A stretch of 64,000 nt of DNA from Hydrocarboniphaga sp. Its GTDB lineage: Bacteria > Pseudomonadota > Gammaproteobacteria > Nevskiales > Nevskiaceae. Made by a program: the position numbers and the translations under genes. The notes under the pieces are model-generated. The model ran no database searches. It saw nothing but the letters and a program-made list of their open reading frames with translations, and was not told the DNA's origin. The stretch lies in contig NZ_JAQGNT010000064.1 in NCBI RefSeq assembly GCF_028291725.1, positions 44,955 through 108,954 of the forward strand, in the 5' to 3' direction. Positions within the stretch are counted from its first letter, which is position 1, and each line of letters starts with the position of its first letter. Positions 8,637 through 18,674 of this stretch are shown here, one piece after another.

Positions 8637-9191
8637 CTACCGAGCCGGCCCGTCGCGCTGGGGCCATCCGATTCTTGCTGCCCGACGCAAAACGGACCGC
8701 ACGACCTGGCGATGAAACGGAGCAATCAGCCAGATATAGATGCGCCCTAGACAATTGTGGCACTGCACAACCGTAGAAACGATCAAGCGAGGCGGACGTT
8801 CTGCATTCCCGCTGTCGGGCCGGTAAGAGATCGACAACCGAAAGTCCAGGTGCTCGTCATTCTCTCCGAGAATCACCTCGTCGTTGTGGCTCTCATAGAT
8901 CTTGAAAATATGGATCCTGTCTTTCGGCTGATACCGATCGAGTGCTTTCAATTGCTTCGCAGTTTTAAGTCCGAAAACGGCAGCGATCAGGTCCCGAAAC
9001 TTCATCAGCGAAACAATCCATCGAGGCTGGTTTTCGAATAGAAAGCGCGCCAACAACTCTGGATCGCTTACCGTTCCTTCGGGCAGATCAATGGAAAATG
9101 CGTCCCTCAGATCTTCAGCCCCGTAGATGCCGTTCAACCGGCAATCCAGTGGTATGTCGACAGCCGTGACCGCTTGCCCTTTGTCCTTCAT
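8637..9191 (-). CDS. DUF2867 family protein
   Basis: The family-like core runs from about residue 40: LLARFLFENQPRWIVSLMKF, then YQPKDRIHIFKIY, the acidic LGENDEHLDFRLSIS, and a C-terminal hydrophobic stretch (YIWLIAPFHRQVVRSVLRR). DUF2867 proteins are uncharacterised and often occur alone or fused to an NAD-binding domain. No fusion is seen here. The ATG at 9191 gives 184 residues. An in-frame GTG at 9239 would add 16. Function unknown. Confidence 0.65.
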   Translation of the reverse strand: MKDKGQAVTAVDIPLDCRLNGIYGAEDLRDAFSIDLPEGTVSDPELLARFLFENQPRWIVSLMKFRDLIAAVFGLKTAKQLKALDRYQPKDRIHIFKIYESHNDEVILGENDEHLDFRLSISYRPDSGNAERPPRLIVSTVVQCHNCLGRIYIWLIAPFHRQVVRSVLRRAARIGWPQRDGPAR

Positions 9192-9263
9192 AGCAATCCA
9201 ATCAAGTGGCCGTGGTTGGCGCGCGTCGACGCAGGACACCGACGCATCCGGGTCAGCTACCGC

Positions 9264-9917
9264 TCAGCGATGCAATTCATTGGTGAAGAGTGTCACGACA
9301 CTGTCGAGATGCTCGCGCCTCTGTAAAGGCGTAAGGTCGAATGGTAGCCCCATCGCCTTGCGGAGAAACGCCTCCCCGATCAGCGAGAAGTAGAATAATT
9401 CTGCAGCCTTCCGAGGCAAATGCGTTTCTTGCTTACGCCGAGTCCAGGCCTGCGCGAAAAAGGCGGCCAATTTCGAGAGCAGAAGATCAGAACCCGAATC
9501 CCAGAACAACTGCGACAGATCGGAAGCGCTGCGCTCCGAACCGGTGAGCAGCCGGATCAGCTGAGTCGATTCAGGCGCCATGGAGAAATCAAAGACAGCT
9601 TCGGCGATCTTCGACAGCCTGCCGCTGAAAGTCTCCTTGTCCTGGAGCTCAAAGACGTCACCAGGAACCCGCCTGGAGCCCAGTTGGCGGACCACGGCGA
9701 CGTACAGGGCGTTCTTATCCTCAAAGTGGCTGTAGAGCGTGACCTTGGCCACGCCAGCCTTTTGCGCGATCGCGTCCATGCTAGTCGCGTAAAGCCCGTC
9801 GCTCGCGAATAGCTCTCGCGCCGCATCGATGGCAGCCTGATGTTTGGGCGTGTTTCGCGGGCGTCCCTTGAATGCGCTCCCGTTCACATCAGCGGTGTTT
9901 GCAGAGCGCTGCAGCAT
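9264..9917 (-). CDS. TetR-family transcriptional regulator
   Basis: Start chosen at 9917, where ATG overlaps the stop of the upstream gene (ATGA). This gives 217 residues. The N-terminal helix-turn-helix (RELFASDGLYATSMDAIAQK, then KVTLYSHFEDKNALY) is classic TetR. The C-terminal ligand domain (QLIRLLTGSERSASDLSQLF) resembles the AcrR/RutR-like C-terminal domain of beta-oxidation-linked repressors. It is the last gene of a long operon starting at 20228, so it is positioned as an autoregulator. It is one of two candidates for binding the shared operator. Confidence 0.88.
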   Translation of the reverse strand: MLQRSANTADVNGSAFKGRPRNTPKHQAAIDAARELFASDGLYATSMDAIAQKAGVAKVTLYSHFEDKNALYVAVVRQLGSRRVPGDVFELQDKETFSGRLSKIAEAVFDFSMAPESTQLIRLLTGSERSASDLSQLFWDSGSDLLLSKLAAFFAQAWTRRKQETHLPRKAAELFYFSLIGEAFLRKAMGLPFDLTPLQRREHLDSVVTLFTNELHR

Positions 9918-11080
9918 CAGTCTTCTCGTGTAAAGGCCAGTCCGGCGTGCGTTTCGAGCCGGTCTATCAGCTTCGTCCCGAGTGCCGCACCAGGCAACCA
10001 AAAGCCGCCGCCTGGCTGGCCGTGGCTCTCCAGCAGCATCAGCGCTGTCTCCGAAACCATTTTCGCGGTCGAGCCATATCCAGGATCACGGTCTCCTCGT
10101 ACCGCTATCTTCAGCAGTTCGCCGTCTTCATGGCGACCGTAGAACAGGATGTCGTAGGAGCCCGTTTCCCGCTCGTGCTTGCTCGGGCCCTCGCCCGGCT
10201 TCGGAGCGTTGGGACCTCCGAAGCGGTCTTTCTGCATCAGTTCTTCGGCGCGCTGTCGTCCGGGCTCTCCAGAGCCGGCTATCTCCATTTCGTCGTACTG
10301 GAATTGCTCGCCATAGGCGTGCCCCATCAGATAGCTCGACCGATGCAGGTTCTTCGTATTGATCGGCGCCATCATGAACGGGGTCAGCCACACGCCGAGA
10401 GCGTCGTCGTATCTGATCTTGTGCATTGCCGGCTGCTTGGGTCCTTCGAACCCGGGGGTCAGTGCAAACGGATTCATCAACACGGCGCGCACCGCTTCAT
10501 CCTTCGCGAGTTGCTGACTGACGAGTCCAGCCGCGATGGTGCCGCCCGACAATGTGCCGTTGAACGCGCGCACCCGGCCCGACACACTCGACAACGCCTT
10601 GCCGCTTCTCGCCACTGCGAGGCGCTGAAGCGCCAGCACGCCGAGTTCGAAGGGGATGGAATCGAAGCCTGCCGACAACAGGAGTCGCGCGCCACTCGCT
10701 TGGGCTGCCGGCTGATGCCGGAGAATCATATCGTGCGCCCATGCCGGCTCGCCCGATATGTTGACGTAGTCTGTTCCCGCAGCCGCGCAGACTGCCACCA
10801 GCGGCGAGCCATAGAGGTGGAAAGGCCCGGCCGTTGCAAGCACCAGCCGGGTACGCCTGACGAGTTCGCCGAGTGCAGCCTGATCGTTCGCATCGGCGAG
10901 CAATATCGGCAGGCCAGCGTGACCGATCTCAGCCGCCAGAGATTCCAGCCGTTCGCGATCACGTCCGGCCAGCGCCCATTTCAAGCCGTGATCGCGCGTG
11001 GCGAGATATTCGGCAACCAAACGGCCGGTGAAACCGGTGGCTCCGTACAAAACCAGGTCGAACTCGGGCTTGGCGCTCAT
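9917..11080 (-). CDS. Saccharopine dehydrogenase-like / trans-acting enoyl reductase family protein
   Basis: A 387-residue protein starting at ATG 11080 behind GGAAGTGGAG. The Rossmann motif YGATGFTGRLVAEYL is at about residues 8-22. Further marks are ATAGPFHLYGSPLVAVCAA and NISGEPAWAHDM. The family includes the trans-acting enoyl reductases of lipid synthesis in mycobacteria and uncharacterised relatives. True saccharopine dehydrogenase is unlikely in this setting. Membership of the acyl-CoA operon suggests reduction or oxidation of a lipid intermediate. It is translationally coupled to the following TetR gene. Confidence 0.82.
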   Translation of the reverse strand: MSAKPEFDLVLYGATGFTGRLVAEYLATRDHGLKWALAGRDRERLESLAAEIGHAGLPILLADANDQAALGELVRRTRLVLATAGPFHLYGSPLVAVCAAAGTDYVNISGEPAWAHDMILRHQPAAQASGARLLLSAGFDSIPFELGVLALQRLAVARSGKALSSVSGRVRAFNGTLSGGTIAAGLVSQQLAKDEAVRAVLMNPFALTPGFEGPKQPAMHKIRYDDALGVWLTPFMMAPINTKNLHRSSYLMGHAYGEQFQYDEMEIAGSGEPGRQRAEELMQKDRFGGPNAPKPGEGPSKHERETGSYDILFYGRHEDGELLKIAVRGDRDPGYGSTAKMVSETALMLLESHGQPGGGFWLPGAALGTKLIDRLETHAGLAFTRED

Positions 11081-11114
11081 AGACTCCACTTCCAATCAGT
11101 TTTTAGACAAAGGC

Positions 11115-12914
11115 TCAGGCAGCCTCTTCAACATCGATAAAGACCGAGCCGCCCGACACCACACCGGCAAGCAATGCGGATGAGCCGGGCAACACGTGCT
11201 CCGCATAGAAACGGGCAACGGCGATCTTGCTCCTGCAATAAGCAGTGCCCACTTCGGCATTCGATAGCGCCCTTGCCGCCACGGCCGATCGAAGCAGCTG
11301 CCAACCGCCGCAGACAATTCCAAACAGGTCCAGCAAGGGAGCAGCCCCCGCTAGAACGATATCCTGCGATTGCTTGAAGTTTGAGACGACATAGTCGACC
11401 CCTTCTTCAAGGCAGAGCATCGATTCTTCGAAGTGGCGTTTGATCGCCAGCAGATCGGCGCCGTCATCGACTCCGACCGATGCGAGCGTGGCACGCATCT
11501 GCAACAGCAAAATCTTGGCTGCCTTTGCTCCATCGCGCGCGATTTTCCGCCCCACCAGATCATTCGCCTGGATGCCGGTGGTTCCTTCATAGATCGCCGT
11601 AATGCGGGCATCACGAAGATGCTGCGCTGCGCCGGATTCTTCGACGAAGCCCATGCCGCCATGGACTTGGATCGCGATCGACGCGATCTCGGTAGAGCTC
11701 TCGGTAAACCAACCCTTGACCACCGGAATCATCAGATCGACGAAGGCCTGTCGCTCGTCTCTCACCGCCGCATCGGGATGCAGGTGAGCCAGATCCATTG
11801 CCTCGGCGACCACGACCGCGAGCGCGCGCATCGCCTCGGTACGAGAACGCATCGTCAGCATCATGCGCCGCACATCGGGATGATGAGCGATCGACACCTT
11901 GCCGCCTCCGGGTCCCGAACGCTCACCCTGTATGCGTTCACTCGCATACGCGGCAGCTCGTTGATAGGCACGCTCGGCGATTCCCAGTCCCTGCAATGCC
12001 ACGCCAAAGCGTGCGGCATTCATCATGATGAACATGATCTCCAGGCCACGGTTTTCATCGCCGATACGCCAACCGATCGCGCCACCGCTTTCCGTGCTAT
12101 CCGTGCCGAACTGCATGGTGCAAGTCGGGCTGCCGTGGATGCCAAGCTTGTGTTCGATCGACGTGCAAAGCAGATCGTTACGGGCTCCCAATATACCGTC
12201 GGCGTTGACCAGGAATTTTGGCACCAGGAACAGCGAGATACCCTTGACGCCCGCCGGTGCGCCAGGCGTACGCGCGAGCACGAGGTGCACGATGTTTTCG
12301 GTGAGATCGTGTTCGCCGTAGGTGATGAAGATTTTCTGGCCGCTGATCCGATAGCTGCCATCAGGCTGCGGTCGCGCTTGCGACCGAATCATAGACAGAT
12401 CCGAGCCCGCCTGCGACTCCGTGAGATTCATTGCACCGGCCCACTGGCCGGTGATGAGCTTCTCCAGATAGACGCGCTTAAGTTCATCGGACCCTCGAAG
12501 CAGCACAGCCTCGGCAGCGCCGCGAGTGAGCAGTGGACATAGCGCAAACGCCATGTTCGCCGAGTTCCACATCTCTTCGGTCAGCGTCGCCAGCACCATC
12601 GGCAAACCCTGGCCGCCAAAATCTGTCGAACCCGCCAGACCGTTCCAGCCGCCGTCGACGAAAGCGCGGTACGCATCGATCCAGCCTGGCGTGGTCACCA
12701 CCTCGCCGTCCTTGCAGCGAGCCCCGTCCAAATCACCGCGACGATTCAACGGTGACAGCACACCGCTCGCAAAGCGACCGGCTTCATCGAGTACAACCCG
12801 GGCGAGATCCGCGCCGAAGCCGTCCAGCCCGGGCAGCTGTGCCAACGCGGCCATATCGACCAGATGGTCGAGCACGAAACGCATGTCCTGAATCGGCGGC
12901 TGGTATTCCTGCAT
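11115..12914 (-). CDS. Acyl-CoA dehydrogenase (long form with C-terminal extension)
   Basis: A 599-residue protein of the long acyl-CoA dehydrogenase subgroup (FadE5-like), with an extra N-terminal segment and a C-terminal domain beyond the usual 380 residues. It shows MNLTESQAGSDLS (FAD/substrate loop), ISGQKIFITYGEHDL, AIQVHGGMGFVEES and YEGTTGIQANDLVG, which holds the probable catalytic glutamate. It introduces the alpha-beta double bond in an acyl-CoA. It is the fifth-to-sixth gene of the operon that runs from 20228 to 9264. Confidence 0.92.
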   Translation of the reverse strand: MQEYQPPIQDMRFVLDHLVDMAALAQLPGLDGFGADLARVVLDEAGRFASGVLSPLNRRGDLDGARCKDGEVVTTPGWIDAYRAFVDGGWNGLAGSTDFGGQGLPMVLATLTEEMWNSANMAFALCPLLTRGAAEAVLLRGSDELKRVYLEKLITGQWAGAMNLTESQAGSDLSMIRSQARPQPDGSYRISGQKIFITYGEHDLTENIVHLVLARTPGAPAGVKGISLFLVPKFLVNADGILGARNDLLCTSIEHKLGIHGSPTCTMQFGTDSTESGGAIGWRIGDENRGLEIMFIMMNAARFGVALQGLGIAERAYQRAAAYASERIQGERSGPGGGKVSIAHHPDVRRMMLTMRSRTEAMRALAVVVAEAMDLAHLHPDAAVRDERQAFVDLMIPVVKGWFTESSTEIASIAIQVHGGMGFVEESGAAQHLRDARITAIYEGTTGIQANDLVGRKIARDGAKAAKILLLQMRATLASVGVDDGADLLAIKRHFEESMLCLEEGVDYVVSNFKQSQDIVLAGAAPLLDLFGIVCGGWQLLRSAVAARALSNAEVGTAYCRSKIAVARFYAEHVLPGSSALLAGVVSGGSVFIDVEEAA

Positions 12915-12941
12915 TGCTCTTTCCTTCAGCTGGTGACGACG

Positions 12942-14963
12942 TCAAAGACTTGCCGCGAGACGCGCGCCTTGATTGATGGCGCGCTTGGCATCGAGTTCGG
13001 CGGCGACGTCAGCACCGCCAATCATGTGGACTCGGGCACCGCCCGCTGACAGGGATTGGAACAGTTCGCGTTGCGGCTCCTGGCCCGCACACAACACGAC
13101 GTGGTCAACCGCCAGTGTTTTTTCCTGACCATCGACGCTGTAATGCAGGCCGGCGTCGTCGATGCGCCTGTAAGTGGCTCCTGCGATCATCTGTACGCCC
13201 CGGCTTTTTAGCGAAGTGCGGTGTATCCAACCGGTGGTTTTGCCCAGGCCGGCACCGAGCTTGTCGGCCTTGCGCTGTAGCAGATAAACGGTGCGCGCCG
13301 GCGCCTCAATCTTCGAATCACGCAAGCCACCGGGACGCTTGTACTCAGGGTCGATACCCCATTCCGCGTAGAACTTCTCTGGCGCCAGGCTCGGACTTTC
13401 GCCGGAATGGACCAAGTATTCGCTGACGTCGAAGCCGATGCCGCCAGCGCCGATAACCGCGACCGTTTTACCTACCGGCGCCGCGTCTCTGAGCACGTCG
13501 AGGTAGCCCAGCACCTTCGGGTGATCGATTCCTTCGATCGGCGGGCGGCGTGGAACTACGCCGGTCGCGAGCACGATCTCGTCGAATGCCCCATCCAAAA
13601 GCTCGGCCGCGCCGACGCGCCGTCCGAGGCGCTGCGTCACACCTCGGCGCTCTATCTCGCCTGCAAAATAGCGAAGCGTTTCGTGGAACTCTTCTTTTCC
13701 GGGGACACGCTTGGCGACATTGAACTGGCCACCGATTTCGTCGCTGGCGTCGAACAGCGTCACATCGTGGCCGCGCTGAGCGGCAACCGATGCGAAGCTC
13801 AGGCCCGCCGGGCCGGCACCGACGACAGCAATGCGCCTCGGCGCCGTTGTCGTGCGATAGACCAATTCGGTCTCGTGGCAGGCCCGAGGATTCACCAGGC
13901 ATGATGTGATCTTGCCGCCGAAGGTGTGATCCAGGCAGGCCTGATTGCAGGCAATGCAAGTATTGATCTCCTGCGAGCGGCCAGCAGCCGCCTTCGTAAC
14001 GAACATCGGATCCGCCAATAGCGGCCGAGCCATCGATACCATGTCGCAGGTGCCTTCCTGCAACAGCCGCTCGGCAATCTCCGGCGTGTTGATGCGGTTG
14101 GTGGCGATCACGGGGATCCCCACTTCGCGCTTGAGTCGCTTGGTCATCCAAGTGAAGGCGGCTCGCGGCACCTTGGTGGCGATCGTCGGAATCCGCGCCT
14201 CGTGCCAGCCGATGCCGGTGTTGATCAGATCGGCACCCGCCGCCTCGACGGCTCGTGCCAGTTCGATAACCTCCGGCAAGGAAGATCCGCCTTCGACCAG
14301 GTCAAGCATCGACAGGCGGTAGATCAGAATGAAATCGCGGCCCACGAGGTCGCGTGTACGGCGAAGGATCTCGACGGGAAAGCGCATGCGGTTCGCATAA
14401 GTGCCGCCCCATTCGTCGTCTCGGATATTGGTCCGCCGCGCGATGAACTCGTTGATAAGGTAGCCTTCCGAGCCCATGATCTCGACCCCGTCGTAACCCG
14501 CCGATCGAGCCAGTGCAGCGCAGCGTGCGAAGTCCGTTATGGTCTGCTCGACTTCTTCGCTGCTGAGAGCGCGTGGCGTCAACGAATTGATCGGTGAACG
14601 GATCGCACTGGGAGCCACCAGATCGGCGTGCTCGGCGTAACGACCGAAATGCAGAATCTGCAGGGCGATCTTCCCGCCCTCGCGATGCACGGCATCGGTG
14701 ACCACGCGATGCTGCTGCGCTTCCTTCTCGCACGCCAGCATGGCGCCGGATTCGATCCACCTTCCCTGCTCGTTCGGCGCGATACCGCCGGTGACGATCA
14801 ACGCAACGCCGCCCCGAGCACGCTCGGCATAGAAAGCGGCCATGCGCTCGAATCCGTTCTCTGCCTCCTCGAGTCCGACATGCATCGAACCCATCAGGAC
14901 ACGGTTACTCAGCGTCGTGAATCCGAGATCCAGCGGCTGTAGCAGTCGAGCGAAATTCGTCAT
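12942..14963 (-). CDS. NADPH-dependent 2,4-dienoyl-CoA reductase-like flavoprotein (FadH family)
   Basis: A 673-residue protein with an N-terminal old-yellow-enzyme barrel (MTNFARLLQPLDLGFTTLSN) and a C-terminal NAD(P)/FAD-binding module. The 4Fe-4S cysteines appear as CIACNQACLD and, 11 residues further, SCLVN at about residues 335-355. The dinucleotide motifs GAGPAGLSFASVA (about 385) and VIGAGGIGFDVSEYL (about 490) follow. FadH enzymes remove double bonds at even positions so that beta-oxidation can continue. The length matches the family. It is part of the minus-strand acyl-CoA operon. Confidence 0.9.
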   Translation of the reverse strand: MTNFARLLQPLDLGFTTLSNRVLMGSMHVGLEEAENGFERMAAFYAERARGGVALIVTGGIAPNEQGRWIESGAMLACEKEAQQHRVVTDAVHREGGKIALQILHFGRYAEHADLVAPSAIRSPINSLTPRALSSEEVEQTITDFARCAALARSAGYDGVEIMGSEGYLINEFIARRTNIRDDEWGGTYANRMRFPVEILRRTRDLVGRDFILIYRLSMLDLVEGGSSLPEVIELARAVEAAGADLINTGIGWHEARIPTIATKVPRAAFTWMTKRLKREVGIPVIATNRINTPEIAERLLQEGTCDMVSMARPLLADPMFVTKAAAGRSQEINTCIACNQACLDHTFGGKITSCLVNPRACHETELVYRTTTAPRRIAVVGAGPAGLSFASVAAQRGHDVTLFDASDEIGGQFNVAKRVPGKEEFHETLRYFAGEIERRGVTQRLGRRVGAAELLDGAFDEIVLATGVVPRRPPIEGIDHPKVLGYLDVLRDAAPVGKTVAVIGAGGIGFDVSEYLVHSGESPSLAPEKFYAEWGIDPEYKRPGGLRDSKIEAPARTVYLLQRKADKLGAGLGKTTGWIHRTSLKSRGVQMIAGATYRRIDDAGLHYSVDGQEKTLAVDHVVLCAGQEPQRELFQSLSAGGARVHMIGGADVAAELDAKRAINQGARLAASL

Positions 14964-15077
14964 GGATGGGACCGGCCGCAGGTAGCATCGTCGTCAAAAA
15001 AAGGAGGCAGTGACCATTTCGGCAATGCCAAGGCTCGGAGCGCCAGGAAGCTGTTCCTGCAGCGCTTACGAGCCGAC

Positions 15078-16298
15078 TCAGTGAGCCTTCGCCGGCTGGT
15101 AGGCCGCGAGTTCAAGTCGACCGATCTGATTCCGATGCACTTCGTCGGGTCCATCGGCAAGGCGCAGTACACGCGCATGCGCATAGGCCGCGGCAAGGCC
15201 GAAGTCGTCGCTGACACCAGCGGCTCCGTGAAGCTGAATCGCCCAGTCGATGACCTTGCAAGCCATGGTCGGCGCCGCGACTTTGATCATCGCGATCTCC
15301 TTGGCCGCCACCTTGTTGCCCACCTTGTCCATCATGTAAGCCGCTTTGAGCGTCAGAAGGCGAGCCGAATCGATGAGGATGCGGGATTCCGCTATGCGCT
15401 CGAGCGTGACCGTCTGCGTTGCCAGCGGTTTGCCGAACGCAATTCTCTTGACGGCGCGATCGCACAGATTCTCGAGTGCCCGTTCGGCAAGGCCGATCAA
15501 TCGCATGCAGTGGTGAATGCGCCCAGGGCCGAGACGCCCCTGGGCAATCTCGAATCCGCGGCCCTCTCCGAGCAACATGCTGCTAGCCGGAACACGCACG
15601 TCTTCAAAGATCACTTCACCATGGCCATGCGGGGCATCGTCATAACCGAAAACGGGCAAGGGTCGAGAGACTTGAACGCCGGGTGTGTCGCGCGCCACCA
15701 AGATCATCGACTGCTGGCGATGACGGTTCGTATTTTCCGGATCAGACTTGCCCATGAAGATGAAAACGGCACAGCGTGGATCGTTGGCACCGGAGATCCA
15801 CCACTTCCGTCCATTGATCACGTAGTGATCGCCGTCACGCACGATGGAGCTGGTGATATTGGTTGCGTCGCTGGAAGCCACTGCGGGCTCGGTCATGGCG
15901 AAGGCAGACCGGATTTCACCTGCGAGCAACGGCTTCAGCCACCGTTCCTGTTGCTCAGGGCTACCGTAACGCGTCAGCACTTCCATGTTGCCTGTATCGG
16001 GAGCCGAGCAATTGAACACTTCGCCCGACCAGATCACACGCCCCATGATCTCGCACAGTGGCGCGTACTCGAGATTACTGAGGCCGGCACCATGCGCCGA
16101 CTCGGGTAGAAACAGATTCCACAAACCAGCCGCCTTGGCCTTGACCTTCAATTCTTCGATGACTGCGGTCGGCTCCCATCTGTCGCCCGTCGCGACTTCC
16201 TTGTGAAACCGAGCCTCGTTGGGATAGACCTGCTCGGCCATGAATGCTTGCAGCCGCGTCATCAGCTCGCGTGTTTTGCTCGAATACTCGAAGTCCAT
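15078..16298 (-). CDS. Acyl-CoA dehydrogenase (ACAD10/11-like)
   Basis: A 406-residue protein. Marks are [30 protein letters not shown], the segment [19 protein letters not shown], and [17 protein letters not shown] near the end. The spacing and the WWISGA motif match the dehydrogenase half of eukaryotic ACAD10/11. The preceding gene, 58 bp upstream, encodes an APH-type kinase, the other half of that fusion. In those proteins the kinase phosphorylates a 4-hydroxyacyl-CoA and the dehydrogenase domain processes the product. The same division of labour is inferred here. Confidence 0.9.
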   Translation of the reverse strand: MDFEYSSKTRELMTRLQAFMAEQVYPNEARFHKEVATGDRWEPTAVIEELKVKAKAAGLWNLFLPESAHGAGLSNLEYAPLCEIMGRVIWSGEVFNCSAPDTGNMEVLTRYGSPEQQERWLKPLLAGEIRSAFAMTEPAVASSDATNITSSIVRDGDHYVINGRKWWISGANDPRCAVFIFMGKSDPENTNRHRQQSMILVARDTPGVQVSRPLPVFGYDDAPHGHGEVIFEDVRVPASSMLLGEGRGFEIAQGRLGPGRIHHCMRLIGLAERALENLCDRAVKRIAFGKPLATQTVTLERIAESRILIDSARLLTLKAAYMMDKVGNKVAAKEIAMIKVAAPTMACKVIDWAIQLHGAAGVSDDFGLAAAYAHARVLRLADGPDEVHRNQIGRLELAAYQPAKAH

Positions 16299-16356
16299 GT
16301 CACGAATCTCGGTTTGGGCGCCGGTCGATCCCGACGCCGAGAATGAAGCGCGCGCG

Positions 16357-17439
16357 TTAAGCGGCGCGGCCTAGTCGGATCGATTCGACCTGACGCCATG
16401 CGATGTCCGCGATGGGTTCGACGGCCGCCGCCATCTCCATCGCCTGCGGGCTGGCGGCCGTACCCTCGACCACCCGCCCCGCGATGCCCTGCAGAATTCC
16501 AGCGAACCGGAACATGTTGTAGGCGAGATAGAACGACCAGTCTGCCGGCGAGATCGGCTCGCGCCCGGCGCGGCGGCAGTAGGTCGCGACGTATTCCGCC
16601 TCGTTCGGTATGCCCAGCGCAGCGAGGTCTTGCCCCGCGAGCCCGCGCACCACGCCGGGCTGCAGATGCCAGGTCATGCAGTGATAGGAGAAGTCAGCGA
16701 GCGGATGGCCCAGGGTCGACAACTCCCAGTCCAGCACAGCACGCACGCGAGGACCATTGGGTTCAAGCATCAAGTTGTCGAGACGATAGTCACCGTGGAC
16801 GACTGACACTTCATCACCCGGCGGGACATGCCGAGGCAGCCAGTCCATCAACCTTTCCATCGACGCGATGGCTCGCGTTTCGGACGCACGGTACTGCTTG
16901 CTCCAGCGAGAGATCTGGCGCTCGAAATAATTTCCCGGCTTGCCATAGTCGGCCAGACCGACAGCGCCGACGTCGACCGTGTGCAGCGCCGCGATGACGC
17001 GGTTCATCTCGTCGAAGATCGCAGCGCGCTCCGAAGGCGTCGCCCCCGGAATCGACGGGTCCCAGAGAACTCTTCCTTCGACCCAATCCATGACGTAGAA
17101 GCTGCTGCCGAGAACGCTTTCGTCCTCGCACAGGCACCAAGTACGAGCGACGGGCACTCCGGTATCGCTCAGGGCGGTCAGTACGCGATATTCGCGGTCG
17201 ACCGCATGGGCGGAGGGCAACAGTTTCCCCAGCGGCTTCCGGCGCAACACATAGCGATGCTTGGGGGTAATCAGCCCGAACGTCGGGTTCGACTGCCCGC
17301 CTTTGAATTGCACGACTTTCAGCGGGCCAGCGTACTGCTCGATGTTGCTCTCGAGATACTCGGCGAGACGTGCCTCGTCGAAACGATGCGAGTCGCGAAC
17401 CTCGGTGGTGTCGGCGTCGAGCCGATGTGTATCGATCAC
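16357..17439 (-). CDS. APH-family phosphotransferase (ACAD10/11 kinase-like)
   Basis: A 360-residue aminoglycoside-phosphotransferase-fold protein. It has a nucleotide-binding region ([35 protein letters not shown]), the catalytic loop [13 protein letters not shown] near residue 215, and the metal-binding [15 protein letters not shown] near residue 235. The [14 protein letters not shown] segment is typical of the ACAD-associated branch rather than of antibiotic kinases. The likely substrate is therefore a hydroxyacyl-CoA. It starts 7 bp from the stop of the thiolase gene and is followed by its presumed partner dehydrogenase. Confidence 0.88.
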   Translation of the reverse strand: MIDTHRLDADTTEVRDSHRFDEARLAEYLESNIEQYAGPLKVVQFKGGQSNPTFGLITPKHRYVLRRKPLGKLLPSAHAVDREYRVLTALSDTGVPVARTWCLCEDESVLGSSFYVMDWVEGRVLWDPSIPGATPSERAAIFDEMNRVIAALHTVDVGAVGLADYGKPGNYFERQISRWSKQYRASETRAIASMERLMDWLPRHVPPGDEVSVVHGDYRLDNLMLEPNGPRVRAVLDWELSTLGHPLADFSYHCMTWHLQPGVVRGLAGQDLAALGIPNEAEYVATYCRRAGREPISPADWSFYLAYNMFRFAGILQGIAGRVVEGTAASPQAMEMAAAVEPIADIAWRQVESIRLGRAA

Positions 17440-17446
17440 GGCGCGA

Positions 17447-18634
17447 TCACACCCGCTCGAAGATGGCGGCGATGCCCTGGCCGCCGCCGATGCACATGGT
17501 CACCAACGCGTAACGGCCGCCGATACGACGCAACTCGTGGATCGCTTTTGTCGCGATGATCGCGCCGGTAGCTCCCACGGGGTGACCGAGCGAGATACCC
17601 GAGCCATTCGGGTTGACCTTGGCGGGATCGAAATCCAGTTCGCGAGCGACGGCGCAAGCCTGTGCGGCAAATGCTTCGTTCGCCTCAATGACGTCGATGT
17701 CCGCTATGCGCAGCCCCGCGCGTTCGAGCACCATGCGAGTAGCCGGCACGGGACCGATCCCCATGTAGGCGGGCTCTACACCGGCATGCGCATAGGCGAC
17801 CAACCGAGCCAACGGTGCCCGGCCACCGAGCTTCTTCAGTCCGGCTTCCGACGCGAGCAGCAAGCCTGCGGCACCATCGTTCAATCCTGCAGCATTGCCG
17901 GCGGTGACCAAACCATCCTTGCGGAAGGCGGGCTTCATCGCAGCGAGTTGCTCCAGGGTGACACCGGGGCGGACGTGCTCGTCGGTATCGAAAGCCTCGA
18001 AGCCCTTTTTCGACGGGACATCGACCGACACGATCTGCCCCTTGAAGCGCCCTTCGGCGATCGCCGCTGCGGCTCGGCGTTGGCTCTCCACAGCCAGCTC
18101 GTCCTGCGCCTGGCGAGTGATGCCGTAACGCTGCGCGACGTTCTCCGCCGTGATCCCCATGTGAAAATGCTCGAAGGGGTCCTGCAGGGCTCCAGTCACG
18201 TAGTCGAGCATCGGACGGTCGCCGAGGCGAGCTCCCCAGCGAGCTGCCGGAAACAAGTAGGCACCTCGAGTCATCGATTCCGCGCCGGCACCGATCGCCA
18301 CATCGACGTCGCCCAGCAACACGCACTGCGCCGCGGAGACGATAGCCTGCAAGCCCGATCCACAAAGGCGATTGACGTTGAAGGCAGGGGTCTCTTTGGG
18401 TATTCCAGCTTCCATCGCAGCGACGCGACCGAGGTAAGCATCACGCGGCTCGGTCGGGATCACATGTCCCATGACCACATGGCCAACCAGGGCTGGATCG
18501 ACATCGCTACGCGAGAGCAGCCCTTTGAGCGCCGTCGTCGCGAGTTGCGAAACGGGGACGTCGCGTAGGGCACCACCGAAACTGCCGATCGGCGTACGAA
18601 CCGCATCGAGGACGTAGACAGGATTCTGCTTCAT
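17447..18634 (-). CDS. Acetyl-CoA C-acyltransferase (thiolase)
   Basis: A 395-residue thiolase. The acyl-accepting Cys lies in NRLCGSGLQAI at about residue 88. Family segments NEAFAAQAC, GSGISLGHPVGATGA (catalytic His) and CIGGGQGIA (second Cys) are all present. It cleaves a 3-ketoacyl-CoA with CoA to release acetyl-CoA. It sits between the acyl-CoA synthetase and APH kinase genes, so the operon encodes a full activation-oxidation-thiolysis spiral except for the hydratase/hydroxyacyl-CoA dehydrogenase, which would be supplied by other genes in the cluster or elsewhere. Confidence 0.93.
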   Translation of the reverse strand: MKQNPVYVLDAVRTPIGSFGGALRDVPVSQLATTALKGLLSRSDVDPALVGHVVMGHVIPTEPRDAYLGRVAAMEAGIPKETPAFNVNRLCGSGLQAIVSAAQCVLLGDVDVAIGAGAESMTRGAYLFPAARWGARLGDRPMLDYVTGALQDPFEHFHMGITAENVAQRYGITRQAQDELAVESQRRAAAAIAEGRFKGQIVSVDVPSKKGFEAFDTDEHVRPGVTLEQLAAMKPAFRKDGLVTAGNAAGLNDGAAGLLLASEAGLKKLGGRAPLARLVAYAHAGVEPAYMGIGPVPATRMVLERAGLRIADIDVIEANEAFAAQACAVARELDFDPAKVNPNGSGISLGHPVGATGAIIATKAIHELRRIGGRYALVTMCIGGGQGIAAIFERV

Positions 18635-18674
18635 GGAGTCGACTCGTTAACGGGTTGGGCGCGAGGACATCGCG

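Noticed and set aside
9917..11080. Lysine-pathway saccharopine dehydrogenase
   Set aside because: The sequence belongs to the broad family, but the acyl-CoA operon setting and trans-acting enoyl reductase resemblance argue against lysine metabolism.
16357..17439. Aminoglycoside resistance gene
   Set aside because: The fold is shared, but the [14 protein letters not shown] segment and operon context point to the ACAD-linked metabolic kinase branch.
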